From: Triticum aestivum
Taxonomy: Eukaryota > Streptophyta > Magnoliopsida > Poales > Poaceae
Assembly (NCBI RefSeq): GCF_018294505.1
Contig: NC_057807.1
Span: 164,649,397 to 164,713,396 of the forward strand
Length of the DNA: 64,000 nt
Reading direction: 5' to 3'
The position numbers and the translations under genes were made by a program. The notes under the pieces are model-generated. The model worked only from the letters and a program-made list of their open reading frames with translations. It ran no database searches and was not told the DNA's origin. Positions 10,701-20,656 of the stretch are shown in pieces. Position 1 is the first letter of the stretch; each line of letters opens with the position of its first letter.

Positions 10701-11469
10701 GTGGCCTTCTAATCCGACCCCTAACTGAAGAAGTGACAAACCCTTCTTTGATTGAGTTGAACACTCCACTGGTTGCCGGACATTGACCAACTTGTTTCAC
10801 CGATAGAGGTGGAACAATAAGTCTACTGAGCAGGCCAAGATCACAAGTGTTCCCCGTCTCCTTCAACAGCTTTGCATGACAATCAACATGGATCTGCCTC
10901 TGGCACCAAAGACAGCGCCATATAGGAGAGACGCCAAGGAATGGCACACCACAGGGCTCATCGCAGTAATAACAGAAGGTTGTTATCTCCGGGTTATCGT
11001 CCATCTCCACCCACCTCTCCGACCAGTGATGCAGCAAAGTGGAAGCACCAGCCTGCGTGACACACTTGCAGTCCTTGTCAGCGCCCTGCGAGCAGTACCA
11101 GTGAGCCGCCACTCCGCACACAGAGCACCGGTAAACAACATCAGCGTCAAGGGCCCTTGAACCTACACCCTGAGGCAAGGCCAGCGACGACAGGCACACA
11201 CAGCACGTCGAAGGTTGGCCACCACGGAAGCAGTCCTTGGTCCAGGTATGGCTTGAGCAGGGGCACCGTAGCACCTTCGACGCTGCCTTCTTCTCCCTGG
11301 CGGCCGCCTTGAGCCAGTAGAGCGACGCCTCCCTCTGCAGCCTGAGGAGACCGTAGATGAGCGCCGCCAGGCCAAAGGAACCGGCAGTGATGAGCCACCC
11401 GAAGAATTCAATCCCAGAAGGGTCAACCCAGCGGGTCATGTTTATCAGCAGCGATCCCACCATGTCCAT
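7712..11469 (-). CDS. DGK: Diacylglycerol kinase, plant cluster I type (two C1 domains), 7 exons
   Basis: Diacylglycerol kinase phosphorylates diacylglycerol with ATP to phosphatidic acid in lipid signalling; members with an N-terminal membrane segment act at ER-type membranes. Coding exons (minus, GT..AG boundaries read from sequence): 11469-10375, 10260-9885, 9779-9703, 9472-9353, 9272-9108, 8980-8843, 7864-7712. They join in frame to 2124 nt, about 707 aa, close to Arabidopsis DGK1/DGK2 length. Domains: hydrophobic segment at residues ~21-43; Cys/His-rich C1 domains at ~73-135 and ~147-209; catalytic domain from ~336 with the nucleotide-loop motif GGDGT (394-398) and [12 protein letters not shown] (420-431); accessory domain from about [16 protein letters not shown] onward. 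The C-terminus ends [17 protein letters not shown]. The ATG was chosen because it precedes the membrane segment and follows a good 3' splice site (11508). No stop or frameshift was seen. Intron 6 is long (7865-8842) and contains MITEs. Confidence 0.93.
8154..8751. mobile_element. 598-bp TIR element in DGK intron 6 (MITE-like)
   Basis: A perfect 17-bp terminal inverted repeat: GGGCCTGTTCTGATCTC at 8154-8170 and its reverse complement at 8735-8751. It is flanked by a 3-bp duplication TTC (8151-8153, 8752-8754). There is further inverted similarity around the gagaagctg..ctcgg blocks inside. A 3-bp TSD fits PIF/Harbinger-like MITEs, though TTC is not the usual TAA/TTA. No transposase ORF. A Stowaway MITE is nested inside. 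Confidence 0.7.
8556..8636. mobile_element. Stowaway MITE, 81 bp, TA target
   Basis: It begins CTCCCTCCGTAAAGAAATAT and ends ..TTTGTTTACAGAGGGAG with TA on both sides. The two halves (ataagagcatttagatcac / gatctaaacgctcttatat) form a nearly complete hairpin. This is the standard Triticeae Stowaway (Tc1/mariner-derived) form, nested within the 598-bp element in DGK intron 6. Confidence 0.92.
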
Positions 11470-11686
11470 GACAGTTGGCCAAGTTTGATGGCCTCAAAAG
11501 GCAGAACCTGCAGCAGAAAGAAGCGAATCACCAACAAAATCTGCTCCTAATGCAAGAATCTTGCTGGAATACACAAAAAGATAACCATCTTAGGGTTGAA
11601 ATGTGGCGCTACTGTATCTTACCTTGCACAATAATTTTCGGACATCAGTATATTATTCACAACAATTATTCTGATGGTTTTTTTTT

Positions 11687-11714
11687 GGGGGGGGGGGGGG
11701 GGGGGGGGGGGGGG
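11687..11714 (+). repeat. Run of 28 consecutive G
   Basis: An uninterrupted poly-G on the plus strand (poly-C on the transcribed strand of DGK), inside the probable 5'-UTR intron. It follows a short T run. Its true length is uncertain because such homopolymers are error-prone. Confidence 0.9.
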
Positions 11715-11755
11715 ACGACGACGAGATGTTTTGGCTTCTCCTGTTTTATACTATA

Positions 11756-11814
11756 CTCGCTCCGTAAAGAAATATAAGAGCATTTAGATTAACTAAACGC
11801 TTTTACAGAGGGAG
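11756..11814. mobile_element. Truncated Stowaway MITE, 59 bp, TA target
   Basis: It starts CTCGCTCCGTAAAGAAATAT and ends CTTTTACAGAGGGAG, with TA at 11754-11755 and 11815-11816. It is the same family as the copy at 8556-8636 with an internal deletion of the loop region. It lies in the probable 5'-UTR intron of DGK. Confidence 0.88.
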
Positions 11815-12148
11815 TAATATATAAGGGGAGAAAAATCACAGCATATAGGAAAATTCTCGTTCCAATTGTGGTCTCCTCTCTGGCGCGCTCACTAATTGAT
11901 CACCTTGGATTCACCACTAATTTCTAACGTGTTGGGCGGACGGCAAGGAACCAAATCGGGGCCAGCAGGTAACCGGATCAAAACGAGACAAGGAAACCGG
12001 AGTACACCACAAAGTGGATCGGAGCCGCCAGATCCCGCATTCGGCGTCCCGGAACTCCAAACCCGGCGAATCGTGCACTACAGCACAACAGTAACGCGGC
12101 CCCGGGAAGAACTCGGTAGGATCACGGGGCACCAGCAGGAGCACGCAC

Positions 12149-12345
12149 CTGGTGGTGGGTGGGTGGGGGTTTGGATCGAGCAAACCCTAGCTCGCTCGCT
12201 CGCTTCGGACCGCCTGGCTCGCGGCTCCCCTAGGTCTCGTCTCGTCTCGTCGTCGTGTGCTGGCTGGCCGAGGGGGAGGGGCAGAGGGACGAGGACGACT
12301 CGGCGTGGTCGCGGTGGCGTGCCGGCTCGTTTAAAAAGGAGCAGA
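12149..12345 (-). promoter_or_regulatory. Probable DGK leader exon and core promoter
   Basis: A GC-rich stretch containing repeated gctcgctcg and aaaccctag, elements frequent in plant 5' leaders. It ends at the splice donor at 12149. A TATA-like tttttaaac lies on the minus strand at about 12329-12337, placing a start site near 12300. Open frames across this segment on both strands are incidental to GC richness. No transcript evidence is available here. Confidence 0.45.
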
Positions 12346-12451
12346 GGCAGGGGCCGGGGGAATCGGGGAACCCTGCGAATGTGATGATCGGTCTGTTGTG
12401 GGTGCCCCCTTGTCCTGGGGAACTGGAGCTCACGCTGTTTACTATTCATAA

Positions 12452-12905
12452 GAGCAAGAGCAAGTACAATAGAGCTGAGTGAGTGGGCTATAAGAAATAA
12501 ACTCCTCCCTTTGTTTCTAAATATTTGTCTTTTTAGAGATTTCAAATGGACTACCACATACGGATGTATATAGACATATTTTAGAGTATAGATTCACTCA
12601 TTTTGCTTCGTATGTAGTCACTTGTTGAAATCTCTAAAAAGACAAATATTTAGTAACGGAGGGAGTAGTATATTTCTACTTAGTTGGAGGAAAGAGAAGA
12701 GGAGAGAGAAGTTAAGCGGGTTCTTCGTGAAGAGCCAGCTTTAGCACGTGCTCCTAAGCACTTTGTTAGAATGAAAGGTGGGTCACATAATAAAAAAGTA
12801 GTACACTCTTTTGATCTACTATTGTACATGTTGACTATAAGATGGGTTGTAGATGACATGGCACTGGCTTATAGCCAGCAGCTGGCTATACTATTAACCA
12901 TGCTC
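12452..12905. mobile_element. Tourist-like MITE, TSD TAA, interrupted by a Stowaway
   Basis: The left end GAGCAAGAGCAAGTACAATAG and right end CTATACTATTAACCATGCTC are imperfect inverted repeats. TAA flanks both sides (12449-12451, 12906-12908), as for PIF/Harbinger-type Tourist elements. The segment ggcttatagccagcagctgg near the right end is a familiar grass MITE sequence. The Stowaway at 12502-12665 lies within it. Confidence 0.75.
12502..12665. mobile_element. Stowaway MITE, ~164 bp
   Basis: Ends are ctcctccctttgtttctaaa and acggagggag. The inverted arms tttgtctttttagagatttca / gaaatctctaaaaagacaaa are nearly perfect. TA lies at the right edge; the left edge is slightly degenerate. It is nested in the Tourist-like MITE upstream of DGK. 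Confidence 0.88.
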
Positions 12906-12910
12906 TAAGG

Positions 12911-13939
12911 CAGTGGCGGATCTAGGAATTGAAGTTAGCCGGGGCGAACATTTACGATCTAAATATTTTTGGTACAAATGCAACTCTATTCAACCAAAAC
13001 TCATACTCCCTCCGTTCCTTGATATAAGGTGTATAGATTTTTAAGAAAAAGTTCAAAATATAAGATGTATTGCGTTGCACCACATTTTCTCATGCCAATT
13101 AGTCAGGTGTAATCTCGCCTAAAACTTGTAAAATTATCCCTCCATATGCGTTCTTTAATATCCATGCCAAAAACTATACACCCTATATCTAGAAACGAAG
13201 GGAGTAATATTCAACAACAAAAGTATAAAACATGTCTTAAACACTAGTAAACTAACACATCGTGTGCAATCTAAAGATTTTTTTCAACATGTAAAAATTT
13301 CAGTATCCTGCTGCGAGTCTACTGTTCTTATCCAACTAACATATCCAGTACTGAACATATCAAATGAGACTAGAAGAACTGAAGAGGATACATGCTGGTG
13401 ATCGTTGTTCTTGGAATCATGTGGTAGCTTCCGGTTGGTTGATCTGCCTGTACCATCCGTTGCCACCGTCGGCACCAAAGCTAGAGCCCCAGCCTCAGCT
13501 TCAGCTTCTTCCGCCGCTAGCCAAGCTGCCTCTTCATCAAAAATTTCAGAATCCATCACTGCAGGTGGCAGACACTGAGACAGGAGACAACAACAGCATG
13601 GAGCCGGCAGCACGGAGTAGCGGTGGGTGGCGTCGCGGCGGTACCGCACAGAGTGGTGACGGAGCGGCGGGGATGTCCGACACCGGCGATTGGGCATTTG
13701 GGCATGTAGTAACGCAGTCCAGTTCTGCGGTCCAGCCCAAATCTCTTCCTCCCACAAACTGCTCATGTACACCTTCGATAGAGTCATGTGTATACAGAGA
13801 ACAACGCGAACGCCGCCGCCACCATGAATCGCTCACCGGAGAAAACGAGGAGGAAGGATATGTAACGGGGGTTCGATTTTTCGCCACCGACGACCCGGGG
13901 TGGCCGTCCCAGCTCGCCCCAATGGTGGGTCCGCCACTG
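12911..13939. mobile_element. Non-autonomous hAT element, 1029 bp, TSD CTCTAAGG
   Basis: Terminal inverted repeats are CAGTGGCGGA (12911-12920) and TCCGCCACTG (13930-13939). The 8-bp duplication CTCTAAGG is exact on both sides (12903-12910, 13940-13947), diagnostic of the hAT superfamily. Internal open frames (up to 193 aa, both strands) show no BED zinc finger or hAT dimerisation domain and appear non-coding. A Stowaway-like element sits inside. It landed exactly at the junction of two Tourist-like MITEs. Confidence 0.92.
13006..13204. mobile_element. Stowaway-like MITE nested in the hAT element, ~199 bp
   Basis: It begins CTCCCTCCGTTCCTTGATAT and ends ..CTAGAAACGAAGGGAG with TA on both sides (13004-13005, 13205-13206). 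Internally, ataaggtgtatag and ctatacaccctatat are inverted relatives. No coding capacity. Confidence 0.85.
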
Positions 13940-13945
13940 CTCTAA

Positions 13946-14143
13946 GGGCATGTACAATGGTGCTATCTTATGAGTGCCAAGTAGGATAAATGATGAGGTT
14001 GAGGAGAGAGAACTCATAAAAAAAGTGACAAGTTATTGAAGTTAAGACTAAGATATAATCCATTGTAGACATATTTTTTTGTCATCTCTAAAATACATGC
14101 AAAACTTAAGAGAAGACCGCCTTATCAACCATTGTACATGCCC
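13946..14143. mobile_element. Tourist-like MITE, 198 bp, TSD TAA
   Basis: A perfect 15-bp terminal inverted repeat GGGCATGTACAATGG / CCATTGTACATGCCC. TAA flanks it at 13943-13945 and 14144-14146. AT-rich centre, no ORF. The first two bases also form the end of the hAT target duplication. Confidence 0.9.
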
Positions 14144-15967
14144 TAAATTTGTTTTTGTTTTGGAAAACGTTTAAAAACAACCGGATGATCTCTGGGAGAA
14201 ATCATCCGCTTCGCTCGTAGGCCACACGTCGTGGCGGGACCACGAACGACGCACCGCTCGTTTCCTCCACAGCCACCTGTTTCCTCCACATCCACCCGTT
14301 TTCTATCTTGTCTTTTCTCGGTCGTCTCCTACCTCTCTCCTCTCACCTCTCCGCCCAGCTCTCGTTTGTTTCCCACGCCAGTTGACCTCCATCTTCTGCA
14401 ACCATCAGCGCTGGCCTCCATCCTCTGCAGCACCACGCGAGCGCCGCCGTCCCAACAATGCGGTGATTCATTGAATTACTTGTTGCATCTCCTCGAGTCA
14501 GGATTTATTGCAGCTCCTCCGACAACCACATCGAGAGGCTGCGCCGGCGCCGCAGCCTCTGCTGCAACCTCGCGTGTGCAGCGGCACCATNNNNNNNNNN
14601 NNNNNNNNNNNNNNNNNNNNNNNNNNNNNNNNNNNNNNNNNNNNNNNNNNNNNNNNNNNNNNNNNNNNNNNNNNNNNNNNNNNNNNNNNNNNNNNNNNNN
14701 NNNNNNNNNNNNNNNNNNNNNNNNNNNNNNNNNNNNNNNNNNNNNNNNNNNNNNNNNNNNNNNNNNNNNNNNNNNNNNNNNNNNNNNNNNNNNNNNNNNN
14801 NNNNNNNNNNNNNNNNNNNNNNNNNNNNNNNNNNNNNNNNNNNNNNNNNNNNNNNNNNNNNNNNNNNNNNNNNNNNNNNNNNNNNNNNNNNNNNNNNNNN
14901 NNNNNNNNNNNNNNNNNNNNNNNNNNNNNNNNNNNNNNNNNNNNNNNNNNNNNNNNNNNNNNNNNNNNNNNNNNNNNNNNNNNNNNNNNNNNNNNNNNNN
15001 NNNNNNNNNNNNNNNNNNNNNNNNNNNNNNNNNNNNNNNAGCATCACCGGCGGCATTGTGTGCTACGACGGAGCACCGCCATGCCGATGTTTGTCGGTCG
15101 TTGCCAGCGGCTCCGGGTGTTTTGAAATCGAAGGAGAGTAGGGGTTGTTATGCGCATAGTAGCCGGAAACGGGGAACGGTAGGTCGTCCCTCGATCCCGA
15201 TTCATCGACCCGGAATCGGATTCGGGAACGAGGTCCGATTTGGTACGATTCATGAAGATTCGGCGTCCCCGTAGCCTGCTCCTTGATTCAGTTTCAAGGA
15301 TCCAACAGCCAAAACGCGAGGCATAATTTACTCACGCCATCGTTTCGTTTCTCAAGGACTCCTTGTTCTTCTTCCAATCCATTAATTGCAAGGGATCCAT
15401 TAACAGCAAGGAATGCTGACCGTCAGGGAGTCATGGTTCTTCAGGAACTGCGTTCCTCGACCCAGGGTACCGTACCGGGTTCATCGTACCCAAACAAATT
15501 GGATCGCGTCCCCGCTATAAAAAAATCGTTCGGGAGATGTATACCCTCGTTGTATCCTATTTTTTTCAACCACTGACTCTCGTCCCTCGTTCCCGCTCCT
15601 CGTTCCCACCGTACTGGAAACATGGTAACTATGGTTATGCGATGTGAGGAGGGGACGTGTCCACGTTGACCATTCAAAACAGCTAACGGAAGGGATCCGA
15701 TGGTGCGTTGGGGGCTTGGGGCTGATCTAACAGCCAGCGAGGCGGTTTAAAATTCACTCGCGTCAGCCGGCTGATTTGTAGCACTGGCCTTTTGTTTTTC
15801 TCTCACCCAAGATACCATGAAAGTCATACCTTCGGTGAAACTTTTTATGCGGTACAGTAGAAGGTCAAGTTTGTTTCCAAAACAAATTCAAACTTTTTTC
15901 TTTTTTCTTTTCTGCAGTTACTTAATTATTTGGTCATACCAGGTGCATATACCTATATTTATACCTA
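14144..15967. other. Unassigned region with assembly gap (N at 14591-15039)
   Basis: A GC-rich, Ser/Pro/Ala-type sequence flanks 449 unknown bases. Open frames crossing the gap are artefacts of translating N. From about 15130 to 15660 the sequence is rich in CG-containing blocks such as cgggaacgaggtccgattt and the related ctcgttcccgctcctcgttc, suggesting an uncharacterised repeat. No TSD or terminal repeat was identified and no gene is supported. Confidence 0.4.
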
Positions 15968-17414
15968 CTAGCACACATGCCCGTGCGTCAACAGAAGAGA
16001 TTTTTTTCTAAGAATCATCGGAAGAGATAACTGATGTGTCCATCAAAACGGTCTCCACAACAGTGCGGCAACAGAGCGGAGATCTGTAGTGTTCTCGCGG
16101 GTCATGTTTGGCCTGCGAGATATTATAGTAATGGGGTTGGTCGGGGTGGCGGCCACTACCCAACTCATGTCTTTTTTTCCTTCAGGTCTGCCTCCTTCTC
16201 GAGGTTGTGATGACCACTTGATTTTTTTATAAAAACTGCGAGCATTTTTTTTGAAAAAAAAATAATTTGCGGAAAAATGCAAACAAAATTTGAAATAGGA
16301 AGATTTTTTAAAATTCACAACCATTTTCTGAAATCAGGAACCATTTTTAAGGTGGAGAAACAAACATTGTTTGAATTTGTGAACAATTTTTAAAAACGGT
16401 AACTTGTTTTGAACATTCAAAAACATTGTCAAAAATGTGTTTTCAATCACGAACATTATATCAAATATGTGAACATTTCCATAAAAGGAATATTTTTTGA
16501 ATTTCTATTATTTTCTAAAATGCAATTTATTCGAAAATTCACGAACAATTTTGTATCTTTTTGTAAAAATACGAACATCTTTTGAATTTTGAACAAATTT
16601 GGAACAAGAATTAAAATTAAAGTTCCAAATATTTCTGAAAATGGGAACTAATTTTAAAATTCCGAAGATTTAACGAAAATTTATACAAAAAACAAAATTC
16701 TGAAGAAAAATATGGAAAAAAGGAAAAAATAACTTGGAAGGGAAAAAGGAAAAAGTAAAAAAGAAAAGTTGAAAAAGAACACAGAAAAAATGAAAATGGG
16801 CGGGCCCAACGTTGGGCGACCATTGCGAATCTCCAACTATATGGCGCTCGCGGCGACAAATTAGGTTTCCCAGCTGCGTGGGCAGGATAAAAATGGGTGG
16901 CTTCTCTGGGCCTTGGAGTGTGCGGCCCACGTATGAAATTCTGGACAAAACTCTTTTATTTATTTTTTAGCAGATGGACCACAAAAATTTAGTACCACCT
17001 CGGATATAAAAATAAATTTTTTGGCTGGTGTACGGATGAAAAAATTGAAGAAACACTGATGTAGGGTAGAACCCTAGACGCCCGATCTTTCACGTTTGGA
17101 GGGATTCCTACCAAGAACACGAGGGGAAAACAAGGAGAAACACAAGAGAAAACACTCAACCAACACGATCAATCACACATGTGCTAGATTCTCGAAACAC
17201 GATCCGAATCCAACAAGGGACGATACATAGGGGTAACCGGTTCTTCTCCGAGAAGAGGTCTTGAGTCCTTCCCGTTAGGGGCCTTGAATCCAAGTGGATC
17301 TTCTCCGTAGAGGCACAGACTCTCTCGGAGGAGCAGATCCGGATGGATGAGCGAGGCTCTATCTCAAAAAAGAGCTATCACAACGCTAACCTTTGCTAGG
17401 AGGTGGGAGAGGTC

Positions 17415-17422
17415 TATTTATA
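17415..17422 (-). promoter_or_regulatory. TATA box of H 3' LTR
   Basis: The minus strand reads gactataaatagacc. The 5' LTR has the equivalent tatttata at about 48169-48176. It lies immediately downstream of the CCGGACGTCCGG array in transcription direction. Confidence 0.6.
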
Positions 17423-17494
17423 GTCGTAGTATAAATGGGGACTGAAGTGAAGGGGTACATGGGCTTTAGCCCGAAGCTGCGTGCACACAGGCAA

Positions 17495-17880
17495 CGGACG
17501 TCCGCTGGGGGCCGGTCGTCCGGTGGCTCATGGGCGTCCGGATGTCCGGTAGTCGTCGGACTTCCACTGTTTCTGTTCTGTGATGGTGGTGCCGGACGTC
17601 CGGTCTCTTCGGACTTCCGCTAATTTCCCTTCGGGTGTGTAGTTGTCGGTCGTCCGGTGCGGCCGGTCGTCCGCTCGCTGGGCCGTGTCGCTTGGGGCTT
17701 GAGTTGTCTGGGTCTTCAGGCGCTGGTCGTCTGGTCTGGGTCGGACGTCCGTAGGCTGGAGCGTTAGGCGTCGGACGTTCGGTCGTGGGCGGTCGTCTGC
17801 TCGCTAGAGCATCTTCGTTGGCTGGGATTTGGGCAGGTCGGGCTTCAGGTGCCGGACGTCCGGTCCCGACCGATCATCCA
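17495..17880. repeat. Array of CGGACGTCCG-type palindromes in H LTR
   Basis: About ten full or half copies of (C)CGGACGTCCG(G), with variants cggtcgtccg and cggacttccg, upstream of the LTR TATA box. The same array is in the 5' LTR at about 48245-48640. The many CpG sites also show TpG/CpA variants between the two copies, consistent with deamination of methylated C. Confidence 0.75.
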
Positions 17881-18147
17881 GTGGTTGTAGCTTCAAAGGC
17901 AGCTCTTCTTCTTGTCCCTCGTACTTGGTGTCCTTGCCGTCTTGGCCATTGGATGTAGCTGTTACGTGGCCTTCTTCTAAGTACTTGATCACACATAGTG
18001 TTTCCACTTGAGGTGGTAGCCAGTTCGGAGAGGAGCGAGTTCACCTTATCTTCGATAGCCTTTGCTCGAGCTCTTTTCATAGGTCCAAGTGGTGTCGTGG
18101 GAGATGTAGGTATGTCCATGGGGATGATCGTGGGATGCTCCGCATCA

Positions 18148-20656
18148 TCTCCCCCCCTTGGGAAAGATCCGACCTTGGATCGAAAACTTCATCACCATGG
18201 TATGGCGAGAGGTCCTTGACATTGAAGATGTCGCTCATGTTGTACTTGTTGCTTGGGAGGTCGATCTTGTAAGTGTTGTTGTTGTAGTGTGCTAGCACCT
18301 TGAAGGGTCCATCGGCTCGAGGTAGAAGTTTGGACTTGCGTTCGTTGGGGAAGTGGTCCTTGCGAAGGTGTAGCCACACAAGATCTCCAATGTTGAATAT
18401 CATGGGGTGCTTGTTGGTGTTGAGTTTGGTCGCGAGTCGTTGTACTTGGCACTTGATGGTGTGCCTTGTATCTTGATGCAACTTCTTGAGGTAGCTTGCT
18501 CGTGCACTTGCGTCCATGTTGGTGCGCTCTTGTAGTGGAAGAGGTAGAATGTCCAATGGTGACAATGGGTTGAAACCGTAGACGACCTTAAAAGGGGACT
18601 TGCTGGTAGTCGAATGTCTTGCGCGGTTGTAGGCATACTCAGCGATGGGTAGGCACTCCTCCCACTCCTTGATGTTTCTCTTGATCAACACGCGAAGTAG
18701 AGTGGAGAGTGTACGGTTCGTCACCTCCGTTTGGACGTCGGTTTGGGGATGATATGCCGAAGTGAACAAGAGCTTGATTCCAAGCTTGGCGCATAGAGTC
18801 TTCCAAAAGTAACTCAAGAACTTGATGTCGCGGTCCGAGACAATCGTTTTGGGCACTCCATGTAGGCGCAAAATTTCCCTACAAAAGATATTCGCAATAT
18901 GTGAAGCATCGTCTATCTTGTTGCATGGAATAAAATGAGCCATTTTAGAGAATCAGTCCACAACAACAAACACGGAATCATTTCCATTTTGAGTTCTAGG
19001 CAAACCAAGTACAAAATCCATGCTAATGTCTTCCCAAGGTTGATAAGGAATAGGAAGAGGCATGTAAAGACCATGGGATTGAGCTTTAGACTTAGCTTTG
19101 CGACATGTAGAGCATCGGTTGGTGAAGCGTGAGACGTCGCAAAACATCTTGGGCCAAAAGTAGTTCTTGGAGAGCGTGGCGAATGTCTTGTCACGTCCAA
19201 AGTGTCCCATGAGTCCGCCTCCATGAGCCTCTTGCAAAAGGAGCAAACAAAGAGAAGACTCGAAAATGCAAAGTTTGTTAGATCTCATAAGATAATCATC
19301 CTTGATGTAATATCATTCCCAAGATGTATGCATCAAACACTTAGCATAAGGAATAGCAAAGGTAGGATATTCGCATACAAGTCCTTTATGTGTGCAAAGC
19401 CAATAACATTCAACTCAAGTTTAGTGACAAGCGTGCATATGCGGGAAAGGGCATCCGCCACTACGTTTTCCTTACCCTTGATGTACTTGATGATATAAGG
19501 AAATGACTCGATGAATTCACTCCATTTTGCATGACGCTTGTTCAACTTAGTTTGTCCTTTTAAGTACTTAAGCGTTTCATGATCGGTATGAATGATAAAT
19601 TCATGAGGGCGAAAATAATGTTCTCATTCACGCAAAACTCGCACTAAAGCATATAACTCTTTGTCGTAGATGGGGTAATTGATTTGCGCTCCGGAAAGTT
19701 TCTCACTAAGATATGCTATGGGGCACTTCTCTTGCGTTAACACACCTCCTATGCCATGACCACTTGCATCACAAATGAATCTCAAAAGGTTTGTCGAAGT
19801 TGGGTAATGCAAGCACGGGAGCATGAGTAAGCAAATTCTTAAGCTCATTAAATGCGGTATCTTGGGATGGTCCCCAAACAAATGGCACATTTTTCTTACT
19901 CAAAGAATCTAAAGGAGAAGCAATGGTGCTAAAATCCTTCACAAAGCGACGATAGAAACCGGCTAAACCAAGAAAACTACGCACTTGTTGCAAGTTGGTT
20001 GGTTGGAGCCAAGTTTTAATAGCATTGATCTTAGATTCATCTACATGAACACGCTTAGAAGACACAACAAAACCCAAGAAAACAAGCTTATCAACACCAA
20101 AAATGCATTTTTCCACATTAGCATAAAGGCGCTATTTCCTAAGGGTTTGCAACACAGTTCTAAGATGGGTGACATGCTCTTTGAGGGATTTGCTAAAGAC
20201 AAGAATATCATCAAAATAGACCACAACAAATACACCAATATAGGGACAAAGACCAAAGTGCATGACTCGCATGAAAGTGCCGGGTGCTTCGGATAAGCCC
20301 ATTGGCATAACTAGCCATTCATATAAACCAAATTTGGTCTTAAATGCGATTTTCCATTCATCACCTTCTTGGATGCGTATTTGATAGTAGCCACTCTTAA
20401 GATCAATCTTAAAGAAAATGGTGGCTCCCCTAAGCTCATCAAGCATATCAACTAAGCATGGAATAGGATAACGATATCTAATGGTGATAGCATTGATGGG
20501 ACGGCAATCAGAAACCATGCAATAAGTACCATCTTTCTTTGGAACAAGTATGACCGGAATGGCACAAGGGCTCAAGCTTTCACGTGCTTGACCGTTGTCG
20601 ATGAGTTGTTGGACTTGCCGTTGGATCTCCTTAGTTTCCTCGGGGTTGACGCGGTA
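18148..20656 (-). pseudogene. H pol, 3' part: RT, RNase H, integrase (disrupted)
   Basis: In minus-strand order: reverse transcriptase (from 20656) with ATIFFKIDLKSGYYQIRI and the catalytic YFDD box in VVVYFDDILVFS; RT connection (LGFVVSSKRV..FLGLAGFYRRFVKDF); RNase H with [16 protein letters not shown] and later [13 protein letters not shown]; integrase HHCC region (GHFGRDKTF.. CSTCRKAK) and DDE core (SMDFVLGLPRTQ.., [11 protein letters not shown].., [10 protein letters not shown]); then a C-terminal part with no chromodomain visible. Breaks seen: TAG after RT (20132), a frameshift near 19800, TGA near 19622, TGA near 18952 within the integrase core, and an extra G in the PPT run that shifts the last codons. 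The upstream part of pol is on the far side of element C (from 43636). Non-functional. Confidence 0.93.
18149..18157 (-). other. Polypurine tract of element H
   Basis: The minus strand reads aagggggggagatgatgcgg: a purine run directly preceding the 3' LTR (TGATGCGG). It primes plus-strand DNA synthesis in LTR elements. The seven-G run lies inside the pol frame and its length decides whether pol continues in frame into the LTR. Confidence 0.75.

Larger units (their letters stand above)
11508..12148 (-). other. Probable 5'-UTR intron of DGK
   Basis: On the minus strand a 3' splice site ctgctgcag|gttctgcc lies at 11508, 38 nt before the ATG. A good 5' splice site ccaccag|gtgcgtgc lies at 12149/12148. 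The interval contains a 28-G run and a Stowaway MITE and no protein evidence. This is inferred from splice-site motifs only. Confidence 0.5.
17057..18147 (-). repeat. 3' LTR of element H (1091 bp)
   Basis: It matches the 47799-53613 LTR once F is removed (about 1123 bp there). The U3 part (17480-18147 in minus orientation) contains the end of the pol reading frame, then an array of CCGGACGTCCGG-like palindromes (about 17495-17880), then the TATA box at 17415-17422. Confidence 0.92.

Noticed and set aside
11896..12557. Frames of 162 and 159 codons on opposite strands near the DGK leader
   Set aside because: Mutually overlapping, Arg/Gly/Pro-rich, located in the GC-rich leader/promoter and extending into a MITE; no evidence of coding.
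13284..13945. Frames of 193 and 167 codons inside the hAT element
   Set aside because: They overlap in antisense and contain neither BED finger nor hAT dimerisation motifs; one crosses the element end.
14231..15274. 347-codon frame across the N gap
   Set aside because: More than 40% is unknown bases; the flanks are low-complexity Ser/Pro/Arg without a domain.
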